Below, piece after piece: positions 57,845 to 64,000 of a DNA stretch of 64,000 nucleotides; position 1 is the first letter of the stretch; each line of letters opens with the position of its first letter. The notes below the pieces were generated by a model. It saw nothing but the letters and a program-made list of their open reading frames with translations. It did no database searches and was not told where the DNA came from. Both the position numbers and the translations under genes were made by a program. The DNA is from Actinomadura rudentiformis (GTDB lineage Bacteria; Actinomycetota; Actinomycetes; Streptosporangiales; Streptosporangiaceae). The DNA lies in NCBI RefSeq assembly GCF_008923185.1, contig NZ_WBMT01000034.1, positions 51,055 to 115,054 of the forward strand. Direction: 5' to 3'.

Positions 57845-59148
57845 AGCGCCTGCACCTCCGGTTCGTGAGCCGCGGGCTCGGCGGCCGGACCGTGCCAAGC
57901 GATGGTGGCCTGCTCGTCCTCGATCCGGTACACCGTGCGCCCGTGGATGGAGTTGATGATCCGCGCACTCCGCCAGGAGGCGAGGCTCAGATTGGGGTCC
58001 GCGATGCCGTGGCTGGCCTCGGCCGCGTTCTGCACGTACAGCCGCAGGTCTTCGGGCCCGTCCCAGTCCAGCGAGTAGTCCCGCCGCACACGCAGCCGTC
58101 CGTCGCCATCGAGCAGGCGCCCTCGCAACGGCTCCAGATACTCCGGGAATTCGGCCCGGTAGCCCGTACAGCAGATGACCACGTCCGCCGCGAGCGTTTC
58201 GATCGCTCCAGTGTCGTCGTCCCGCAGCACCACCACGAGCCGCCCGTCGTCCTCGCGCACCAGGTCGACCATCCGCCGGCAGGCCAGCAGCCTGTGCCGG
58301 AACCGTGCCGCCATCAGCACGTCGAGCTCGTACAGCCGCCGGTAGATGTCCCGCAGCAGCGACTCGGTGACGCCGTCGCTCGCCATTCGCTGCCGGGCCA
58401 GCAGCACGCGCCTGCGGTCTTCCGGCAACCCATGGAAGTGGTCCACGTACGCCGGATGGAACCACTCATTGGTGAATGGCGAGTCGTCCAGTGGCAGAAA
58501 ACCCACCCGACTCGATATCCAAGTCAACGAAGAGGGTAGGGCATCAACCGAAAGCAAATGATTGACGACCTCCGCCCCGCTCTGCCCGCCGCCGACCACC
58601 ACGACATCTCGTCCGCCGACAACCGGCGCCGCCTGAATGAGCTCACTGCTGTGCAGCACCGACGACCCCCGCAACTTTGCCGCGAACGGAGGCATGACGG
58701 GCGTGCGCCCAGACCCCAGCACGACATTGCGAGTGGCGACCGGCTCGGCGCCGGCACACCGCACCTCGAACATGCCGTCACGCAGATCCACCCGCTCCAC
58801 GCGATGGCCCCACCGAACGCTCTTCAGCTGATCGGCGGCCCATTGGTAATAGCGCTCGAACTCCTGCCGCGAGCACCGGTCGGCATTGGCGATGAGGAAC
58901 CGGTAGAGCCGGCCCTCCTGCGCCAGGTAGCCGAGGAACGACAGCGGGTTGCTGGGATCCACCAGCGTCACGAGGTCTTTCAGGAACGAGACCTGCAGCT
59001 GAGCACCCGGGACCATGATCCCGCAGTGCCACCGGAACGTCTCCTCGGCTTCGAAGAATCGCGCTTGGAGCTCGAGTGGCTCCGCCAGGGCCGCCAGGCT
59101 CAGATTCGACGGTCCCAGCCCGGCGCCGACGACGTCGAACTCCTCCAC
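57841..59148 (-). CDS. Lysine/ornithine N-monooxygenase (N6-hydroxylysine-forming)
   Basis: The 435-residue flavin N-hydroxylase has FDVVGAGLGPSNLSLAAL as the FAD site, FSW-like FRWHCGIMVPGAQLQVSFLK (family motif with the conserved W-H), VVVVGGGQSGAEVVNHLL as the NADPH site, and VICCTGYRAEFPEYL as the late substrate motif. This matches the SidA/IucD/PvdA class. With the cupin, MetRS-like and amine-oxidase genes directly downstream, lysine to N6-hydroxylysine is the expected first step. GTG 59148 has GGAGGG seven bases upstream. It is the first gene of a long leftward operon; the upstream region is AT-rich. Confidence 0.9.
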   Translation of the reverse strand: MEEFDVVGAGLGPSNLSLAALAEPLELQARFFEAEETFRWHCGIMVPGAQLQVSFLKDLVTLVDPSNPLSFLGYLAQEGRLYRFLIANADRCSRQEFERYYQWAADQLKSVRWGHRVERVDLRDGMFEVRCAGAEPVATRNVVLGSGRTPVMPPFAAKLRGSSVLHSSELIQAAPVVGGRDVVVVGGGQSGAEVVNHLLSVDALPSSLTWISSRVGFLPLDDSPFTNEWFHPAYVDHFHGLPEDRRRVLLARQRMASDGVTESLLRDIYRRLYELDVLMAARFRHRLLACRRMVDLVREDDGRLVVVLRDDDTGAIETLAADVVICCTGYRAEFPEYLEPLRGRLLDGDGRLRVRRDYSLDWDGPEDLRLYVQNAAEASHGIADPNLSLASWRSARIINSIHGRTVYRIEDEQATIAWHGPAAEPAAHEPEVQAL

Positions 59149-59870
59149 TGGCCACCCTCCATTCCGCAATTCGTGGTCGCCCGGATACCGAGCGCGTTGA
59201 ACGCAACTACGAAACAAGGTGGAAACAAACTGCCGAAATGCACTGACCGGTGCATGTCTTTCAACCTCCATGGGAGGGGCACAGGCGCCACTGTTACACG
59301 GCTTGCGAGCCCTGAAAAGCCCCCGCCACCACAAAGGCGAGAAACCTCACCAATATCCCCGTCTGCTAATCAAACAATCAACAACTGCTTGTTCAGCACT
59401 ACTTATGCCCACCCGCCCCGAAAGGCGAATATCCATCACCACGCCAACAAAATGATCAATGCGATGACCTGGGGGTCACCCTGTCTTACCAGATGTCAAG
59501 AGGAGGATATTGCCAACGCGATATTATCGAGTGTCAACCATCTCTACCGTCATTTGTGGTGAATCCTGGATATGGCAGCCAGGCGTCCCGGGTGCTACTC
59601 GACACCCCCGTCACGCAACCGGACCAAGCCCTCACCCGAGCGATGCCCATCCCGGCCAGAGCCGGCGGTGGCGAGCAGGCTCCCCACCTGCACCGGCCTT
59701 GCACTCCCGACGACACGACGCCAAGAAGCCATGAGGCCACACAAACACCCAGCCCACAGCCCATATATATGCGAATAAATATAGATCCTCAACTGATATC
59801 AATATTGGACACCAAGCGCGACGTCTGGTCTGCTCTTCCTCCAACAAAAGATCAAGACGAGGGGCACACC
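59149..59870. other. AT-rich intergenic region with divergent promoters
   Basis: The 722 bp between the N-hydroxylase and beta-lactamase genes are much less GC-rich than the genes, especially 59340-59470 and 59760-59850. No reading frame has both a ribosome site and a family resemblance. The region should hold the promoters for the hydrazine operon and the beta-lactamase. An inverted repeat ATGCAC-6-GTGCAT lies at 59238-59255, about 95 bp upstream of the N-hydroxylase start. Confidence 0.6.
59238..59255. promoter_or_regulatory. Inverted repeat upstream of the hydrazine operon
   Basis: ATGCAC-TGACCG-GTGCAT: perfect six-base arms with a six-base spacer in the promoter-proximal region. A candidate operator for a cluster regulator such as the LuxR-type protein at 46809-47666; the evidence is position only. 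Confidence 0.35.
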
Positions 59871-60821
59871 ATGCAGCAGACCCGTTCCCGGCGGCTCTCA
59901 GCCAAGCTGGGAATCTCCATAGCGGTGATCTCCACGGTGTTCACCGGCGCCTGCAGCGCCCAGGGCACCCCCGCCACGCGCAGCGCCGGCAGCACCCAGA
60001 CCACCGCCCAGGTCAACGTCACCAAGGAGTTGCGCAAGCTCGAAACCGACTACAAGGGACGCATCGGCGCGTTCGCGATCGACACCGGCACAGGCAAGAC
60101 CGTCTCCTACCGGGCCAACGAACGCTTCCCGGCCGACTCGACCTTCAAGGCACCCCTGTGCGGCGCCATCCTCCAGAAGGCACGCACGTCCGACCCGGGC
60201 CTCCTCAACCGGATCCTGAAATGGACCAAGGAGGACGTGGTGCCCAACTCCCCGATCACCACCTGGGGCCGGAGCCCGGTGGGCGGCCTGACCGTGTCGC
60301 AGCTGTGCCAGGCGACCGTCACCACCAGCGACAACACAGCCGCCAACCTGCTCCTCAAGCAGATCGGCGGCCCCGCCGGAATGACGCGCTACTACCGTTC
60401 GCTGGGCGACAAGGTCGGACGGATGGACCGGTACGAGCCCGAACACAGCTACTGGAAGGTGGGCGACGTCCAGGGCACCATCACGCCCGCGACCATGGCG
60501 AGCAACCTCCAGAAGATGACCCTGGGCTCCGCCCTGGCCCCTCAGGACCGGCAGCAACTGCTCGCCTGGATGCGCGGCAACTACACGGGCAACATGCACA
60601 TCCGAGCCGGGCTCCCCAACAACTGGCTCATCGGCGACAAGACGGGCCACGGCTCGTACTACGGGACCGGCGGAGACATCGCCGTCGTCCAGCCCCCGTC
60701 CGGCGCACCCCTGATCCTCGCGATCTACAGCCACCGCAACGCCGAGGACGGCGTCTCCGACCCCAAGATCTTCGGCGCGACCGCCTCTGTCCTCACTCGC
60801 GCCCTGGGCAAGACGTCCTAA
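59871..60821 (+). CDS. Class A beta-lactamase, predicted lipoprotein
   Basis: The 316-residue serine beta-lactamase has STFK with Ser90, TTSDNTAANLLL (SDN loop), RYEPEHSYW (Glu166 of the omega loop) and GDKTGHGSYYGTGGDIAV (KTG). All catalytic elements are present, but the usual Asn170 (E-P-E-L-N) is Ser. The signal ends in FTGAC, probably a lipoprotein site. It hydrolyses beta-lactams outside the membrane. GAGGGG eight bases before ATG 59871 fixes the start. It is divergent from the hydrazine operon and may be an unrelated intrinsic resistance gene. A strong terminator follows. Confidence 0.93.
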   Translation: MQQTRSRRLSAKLGISIAVISTVFTGACSAQGTPATRSAGSTQTTAQVNVTKELRKLETDYKGRIGAFAIDTGTGKTVSYRANERFPADSTFKAPLCGAILQKARTSDPGLLNRILKWTKEDVVPNSPITTWGRSPVGGLTVSQLCQATVTTSDNTAANLLLKQIGGPAGMTRYYRSLGDKVGRMDRYEPEHSYWKVGDVQGTITPATMASNLQKMTLGSALAPQDRQQLLAWMRGNYTGNMHIRAGLPNNWLIGDKTGHGSYYGTGGDIAVVQPPSGAPLILAIYSHRNAEDGVSDPKIFGATASVLTRALGKTS

Positions 60822-60839
60822 CCCCACCCCAGGCCCCCA

Positions 60840-60877
60840 GCCGGGCACCCCAGGCGAACGCGCCTGCGGTGCCCGGC
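60840..60877 (+). terminator. Terminator of the beta-lactamase gene
   Basis: GCCGGGCACC and GGTGCCCGGC form a 10-bp perfect stem, with an inner CAGGCG/CGCCTG pair, 18 bp past the stop. No U-tract. Confidence 0.8.
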
Positions 60878-60952
60878 CGCCGCCGTCGCACATCTCCCCA
60901 TGGGCTGCCAAGCCACCCAGCAAAGATCATTCTCGGGGCCGTTGGTTGTGAT

Positions 60953-61756
60953 CTAGTCGGGAGACGATCCGCCTGTGACGTTGATGATCGTGCCTGTCAT
61001 GTAGCGTGCCCGGTCGGAGGCTGCGAAGGTCGCGACGTTCGCCACCTCGGCCACGGTCAGCGGGCGCTTCAAGTGCCCGCCCGAACCCACCGATTCAAGG
61101 AGGTCTTCGAACGGCACGTTCAGCTTCTCGGCGGCCCGGCGCCACATCTGCCGGGTGTGGGAACCCAGTACTTCGGCCGTCTCCGGGATGCCGTTGAGCC
61201 GCAGTCCGACGAAGCGCACGCCGTGTGGACCGAGTTCGGCGGCCAGTTGCCGGCTCATGGCCTCCACCGCGGCCCCGGCGATGCCGAATGGCCCCGACAA
61301 CGCGACGGGCGTCCGGCTCATCGGTGGTGACAGGGACAGGACCGTCCCGGCGCCCGCCGCCATCATGTGCCGCGCCGTGGCCCTGGCGGTCACGAAGTTG
61401 GTGCGCGTGTAGGCGGTGATCGGTTCGGCGTAGTCGTCGGCCGACAGCTCTACCAGCGGGATTCCCTGGTTGCCGATGTCGATCCCGACTGCGTTGACGC
61501 AGATGTCGATGCTCCCGGCACGGCCCTTGACCTCCGCGGCATGCCGTTCGACCGCGTCCTCGTCGAGCGCATCCACCTGCGCTGCCTCGGCCTTTCCTCC
61601 GGCCGCGGCGATGTCGTGTGCCACTTCGTCGAGCCTGGCCCGGCTGAGCCCGGCCAGGAAGACCTTCGCCCCCTCGCGGGCGAAGGCGCGCGCGATCGCG
61701 CCGCCGATGGCGCCACCGGCTCCGTGGATCACGGCGTTCTTGGTTTCGAGCAGCAT
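60953..61756 (-). CDS. SDR-family oxidoreductase lacking the Tyr-x3-Lys catalytic pair
   Basis: The 267-residue protein has a normal SDR cofactor site (AVIHGAGGAIGGAIARAFAR), NAVGIDIGNQGIP and a C-terminal FAASDRARYMTGTIINVTGG. The active-site region reads LSLSPPMSRTPVALSGPFGI then AGAAVEAMSR: where Y-x-x-x-K is expected there is F-G-I-A-G, with neither Tyr nor Lys. It may bind NAD(P) and a ligand without standard hydride transfer, or use another acid. It follows the ECF sigma gene by 12 bp on the same strand and is probably co-transcribed with it. Confidence 0.82.
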   Translation of the reverse strand: MLLETKNAVIHGAGGAIGGAIARAFAREGAKVFLAGLSRARLDEVAHDIAAAGGKAEAAQVDALDEDAVERHAAEVKGRAGSIDICVNAVGIDIGNQGIPLVELSADDYAEPITAYTRTNFVTARATARHMMAAGAGTVLSLSPPMSRTPVALSGPFGIAGAAVEAMSRQLAAELGPHGVRFVGLRLNGIPETAEVLGSHTRQMWRRAAEKLNVPFEDLLESVGSGGHLKRPLTVAEVANVATFAASDRARYMTGTIINVTGGSSPD

Positions 61757-61768
61757 GATCGTCCTTTC

Positions 61769-62791
61769 TCAGAGCGTGGCGGGCAGGTCGAAGGCCGGGA
61801 ACAGGCGGGTGCCGAACGTCGCCACCTCAGCCACGGCTCCGCCTTCGATGCGCAGCACCGACAGAGCGAACGCGCTGTATGCAGAGGCACCGGGAGCGCA
61901 GATGTAGGTGGCCACCGCCGGCTGCCGGTTTGCCCGCGTGGGCACCAACCGCAACGCCGGGGCGTCAGCACCGTGCAGGATCGGGGCCCACGCCTTGACG
62001 ATCGTTTCCCGTCCCCGGTACCAGACGGGATCCGTGCCGCCGTGGCCACCGGCTCCGCCCTGGTGACCGGCCCTGGCGTCCTCACGGAGCACGCCGGCGA
62101 CCGCCTCGTCGTCGGCTCGTTCCAGGGCGTCCATGTAGCGCTTCAGTACGGCCCGTTCCGCGGTGGTCGACGATGCGGCCCACTCCAGCCGGCGCTCCGG
62201 CAGCCGGATGCGCATGGTCAGGCGGGCCCTCTGCAGCCCGCTGTTCACCGACGCGACGCTCGTCTGGAGCAGCGCCGCGGTCTCCCCGGCAGGCCAGGCG
62301 AGTATGTCCCGCAGGATCAGCACCGCACGCTGCCGCGGCGTCAGGTATTGGATCGCGGCCAGAAACGCCAGTTCGATCGTCTCCTTGGCGACGACCGCGG
62401 CGTCCGGTTCGGCGTCCCTCGGCGCGATGCCTTCCAACAGCCGATCCGGGTATGGCTGCAGCCAGGGCACCGCGACCGGGGAAGGGAAGTCGGTGCCCGG
62501 ATCCTCCGTCTGCGGTGGCCGGGACGGCAGAGCCGGGCGCGGATGGCGCGCCAGGAAGTCCAGGCAGGCGTTGGTCGCGATCCGGTACAACCAGGCGCGG
62601 AAGGTGGAAGCGCCCTGGAAGCCGTGCCGGCCCCGCCACGCGCGCAGAAAGGTCTCCTGCACGAGATCCTGCGCCTCGTCGAACGAGCCGACCATCCGAT
62701 AGCAGTGCACCTGCAGTTCCCGCCGATGGTCCTCGACGAGCTCAGTGAAGACCGCCTCGTCATCCACTGCCGCGTCTTCTCTCCGGTTCAC
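61769..62791 (-). CDS. ECF sigma factor with SnoaL-like C-terminal domain
   Basis: In this 340-residue protein, region 2 is VHCYRMVGSFDEAQDLVQET with FRAWLYRIATNACLDFLARH, and region 4 is LTPRQRAVLILRDILAWPAG with TSVASVNSGLQRARLTM. A C-terminal domain of about 120 residues (AERAVLKRYMDALERADDEA) has the SnoaL/NTF2-like pattern that replaces an anti-sigma factor in such groups (TIGR02960/SigG- or ECF41-type; I cannot separate them by eye). Factors of this kind are often followed by an oxidoreductase gene, as here. GAGGGAG six bases before the GTG supports the start. Confidence 0.85.
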   Translation of the reverse strand: MNRREDAAVDDEAVFTELVEDHRRELQVHCYRMVGSFDEAQDLVQETFLRAWRGRHGFQGASTFRAWLYRIATNACLDFLARHPRPALPSRPPQTEDPGTDFPSPVAVPWLQPYPDRLLEGIAPRDAEPDAAVVAKETIELAFLAAIQYLTPRQRAVLILRDILAWPAGETAALLQTSVASVNSGLQRARLTMRIRLPERRLEWAASSTTAERAVLKRYMDALERADDEAVAGVLREDARAGHQGGAGGHGGTDPVWYRGRETIVKAWAPILHGADAPALRLVPTRANRQPAVATYICAPGASAYSAFALSVLRIEGGAVAEVATFGTRLFPAFDLPATL

Positions 62792-63105
62792 AAAGCACTC
62801 CCTCGCGATCGAGCGGTCAAATGTGGCCTGCCCTACTCCATGAGACGAGGCAAGCCGTCAGAACTCATCGCACGGAACGTGGCGAATATTCACTTAAGGT
62901 GAACGATGGGTATGCCCGGCGCCACTGGGCCCTGCACCACTGCCGTCTCCGGAGAGTGCGGCCGTCGGCGGCCATCGTTGGCCGTCTGGATGAGATGCGT
63001 AGCCCTGTTGCGATATCTGGGGCAATACTCGGCGTATCCACAGCGGCGCGCGCAGCCGTGGCCGCCGCGGTGGCTCTGGGACGGGGTGGCAGAGTGCGAA
63101 CGCCG
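62792..63105. other. Divergent intergenic region
   Basis: These 314 bp separate the ECF sigma gene and the Ser/Thr kinase gene. No supported gene. A 15-bp near-palindrome lies at 62889-62903. Confidence 0.5.
62889..62903. promoter_or_regulatory. Near-palindrome between the ECF and kinase genes
   Basis: TTCACTTAAGGTGAA pairs at six of seven positions around its centre, in the AT-richest part of the gap, about 98 bp upstream of the sigma gene. Candidate operator only. Confidence 0.3.
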
Positions 63106-64000
63106 ATGAGCGATCCCCAGCGGGTGGGCCCGTACCGGATCATCGGCCGGCTGGGGTCGGGCGGTATGGGCTGGGTGTACCTCGGCCGGTCTCCCGGCGG
63201 GCTGGACGTGGCGGTGAAGGTCGTACGGCCGGAGTACGCGGAGGATCCGGCTTTCCTCAAGCGATTCAAGCGCGAGGTGAACGCGGCGCGGTCCGTGAGC
63301 GGGGCCTTCACCGCGGCGGTCGTGGACGCCGACACCGAGAGCGATCCGCCGTGGCTGGCAACGGAGTACGTGCCCGGCCCGTCGCTGACCGAGGTCGTCC
63401 AGACGTCCGGGCCGTTCCAGGAGGCGATGGTGCGGCGCCTGGGCGCGGGTCTCGTGGAGGCCCTGCAGGCCATCCATGCCGCCGGGCTGGTGCATCGGGA
63501 CCTCAAGCCGTCCAACATCCTGCTCGCCGACAACGGGCCGCGGGTCATCGACTTCGGCATCTCCCTCGCCGATGAGGACACGCGGATGACGCGGGAGGGC
63601 CTCATCATCGGCACACCCTCCTACATGTCGCCCGAGCAGATGAGGGGCAAGGAGGTGAGCTGGGCCACGGACGTCTTCTCGCTGGGCGGCGTGCTGGCGT
63701 TCGCGGCGACCGGCATGGCGCCGTTCGGCGAAGGGACGAGCGCGATGTACAGGATCGTTCACCAGCCGCCGCCCCTCGACCAGATGCCCCCGGGGCTGCG
63801 CGACCTGATCGGGCGGTGTCTCGCCAAGGCCGCGGAGGAGAGGCCGAGCCTGGAGGATCTTCTGGACGAGTTGCTCGTCGCCCCGGCCGGAGTGGCCGGG
63901 CCGCAGCAGGCCGGGCCGGAGCAAGCCGCGCCGCAGCAGGCCGCGCCGCAGCAGGCCGCGCCGCAGCAGGCCGCGCCGCAGCAGGCCGCGCCGCAGCAGG
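63106..64000 (+). CDS. Hanks-type Ser/Thr protein kinase, 3' end beyond the window
   Basis: The first 298 codons are present. The kinase domain covers residues about 10-262: GSGGMGWVYLG (Gly loop), VAVKVV (catalytic Lys), LVHRDLKPSNILL (catalytic loop), VIDFGIS (DFG), IIGTPSYMSPEQM (activation segment and SPE). It phosphorylates Ser/Thr on unknown substrates. A low-complexity A-x-P-Q/E-Q tail, encoded by 15-bp repeats, runs to the window edge; a membrane helix and sensor domain are expected beyond. ATG 63106 (MSDPQRVGPYRI) is the usual start for this family; a GTG four codons earlier is possible. Confidence 0.9.
   Translation, partial: MSDPQRVGPYRIIGRLGSGGMGWVYLGRSPGGLDVAVKVVRPEYAEDPAFLKRFKREVNAARSVSGAFTAAVVDADTESDPPWLATEYVPGPSLTEVVQTSGPFQEAMVRRLGAGLVEALQAIHAAGLVHRDLKPSNILLADNGPRVIDFGISLADEDTRMTREGLIIGTPSYMSPEQMRGKEVSWATDVFSLGGVLAFAATGMAPFGEGTSAMYRIVHQPPPLDQMPPGLRDLIGRCLAKAAEERPSLEDLLDELLVAPAGVAGPQQAGPEQAAPQQAAPQQAAPQQAAPQQAAPQQ
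63895..63999 (+). repeat. Seven 15-bp tandem repeats in the kinase gene
   Basis: Seven in-frame copies of a 15-mer (last five identical, GCCGCGCCGCAGCAG) encode A-G/A-P-Q/E-Q units just after the kinase domain. The array continues past the window edge. A flexible linker of strain-variable length is expected. Confidence 0.9.

Noticed and set aside
59510..59734. Possible leader ORF after AGGAGG in the hydrazine/beta-lactamase gap
   Set aside because: The spacing to the TTG is only three bases, the peptide is unrelated to anything, and the reading frame crosses into AT-rich promoter-like DNA.
59493..59870. N-terminal extension of the beta-lactamase
   Set aside because: The extension would precede a normal lipoprotein signal and has no ribosome site, whereas ATG 59871 has GAGGGG at proper spacing.
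62890..63924. Long minus-strand frame opposite the Ser/Thr kinase
   Set aside because: Antisense shadow of a kinase that shows every Hanks motif.
63895..63999. CRISPR-like direct repeats
   Set aside because: The repeats are contiguous, 15 bp, in frame and encode A-x-P-Q-Q units; there are no spacers.

Overview
The window is GC-rich with strongly GC-biased third codon positions. It carries actinobacterial hallmarks: ECF42 sigma factor/DGPF modules, a NIT-domain sensor kinase with a DUF742 partner, a LAL-like STAND ATPase, a PASTA-less Ser/Thr kinase, a KstR-type operator and a chitin LPMO. It is most likely chromosomal accessory DNA of a filamentous actinomycete. A Streptosporangiales/Thermomonosporaceae-type host is a guess, because no rRNA or marker gene is present. 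No tRNA, rRNA, CRISPR array or intact transposon was seen.

Left part (1-13.5 kb): the 5' end of a Tat-exported cholesterol oxidase under a KstR-like box; a pentapeptide-like membrane protein; a secreted SGNH esterase; then a four-gene set (Crp/Fnr regulator, nucleotidyl-cyclase-like protein, P-loop NTPase, unknown protein). In this set the cyclase-like C-terminus and the NTPase N-terminus share an 18-residue glycine-rich motif that looks like a bacterial amyloid (RHIM/BASS-type) signalling motif. A DUF305 lipoprotein, a chitinase/LPMO pair, an intradiol dioxygenase-like lipoprotein and an aberrant cytochrome b without ligands for one haem follow.

Middle (13.5-37 kb): a hot-dog thioesterase, a STAND ATPase lacking its LuxR domain, two ECF42-DGPF modules, a frameshifted DtxR/IdeR-like repressor that has also lost metal ligands, a ProC-like reductase, a DHA2 exporter, a methyltransferase, a GNAT, a TetR/DUF4386 divergent pair with two operators, a predicted conflict system (EACC1-like protein plus caspase-UPF1-like helicase fusion), and a reduced conservon (NIT-domain kinase, DUF742, periplasmic binding protein).

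Right part (37.3-59.2 kb): a hybrid biosynthetic gene cluster. Two divergent arms, acyl-CoA dehydrogenase/haem-oxygenase-like diiron protein/KASIII/thioesterase/EamA and ACP/KS/CLF/FabG, form a reducing type II PKS or fatty-acid-like line. A long leftward operon encodes a lysine N-hydroxylase, a cupin, an FAD amine oxidase and a MetRS-like enzyme fused to a carrier protein. These are the four activities of the known hydrazine-forming (N-N bond) pathway, here with the cupin and MetRS split. They are followed by a Cy-A(Cys-like code)-PCP NRPS, an AMP-ligase, an ACP, a GNAT and a C45 Ntn acyltransferase. The inferred product is an N-N-containing, thiazoline-bearing acyl compound.

The window ends with a class A beta-lactamase, an ECF sigma factor with a SnoaL-like tail followed by a catalytically atypical SDR, and a Ser/Thr kinase truncated by the window edge.
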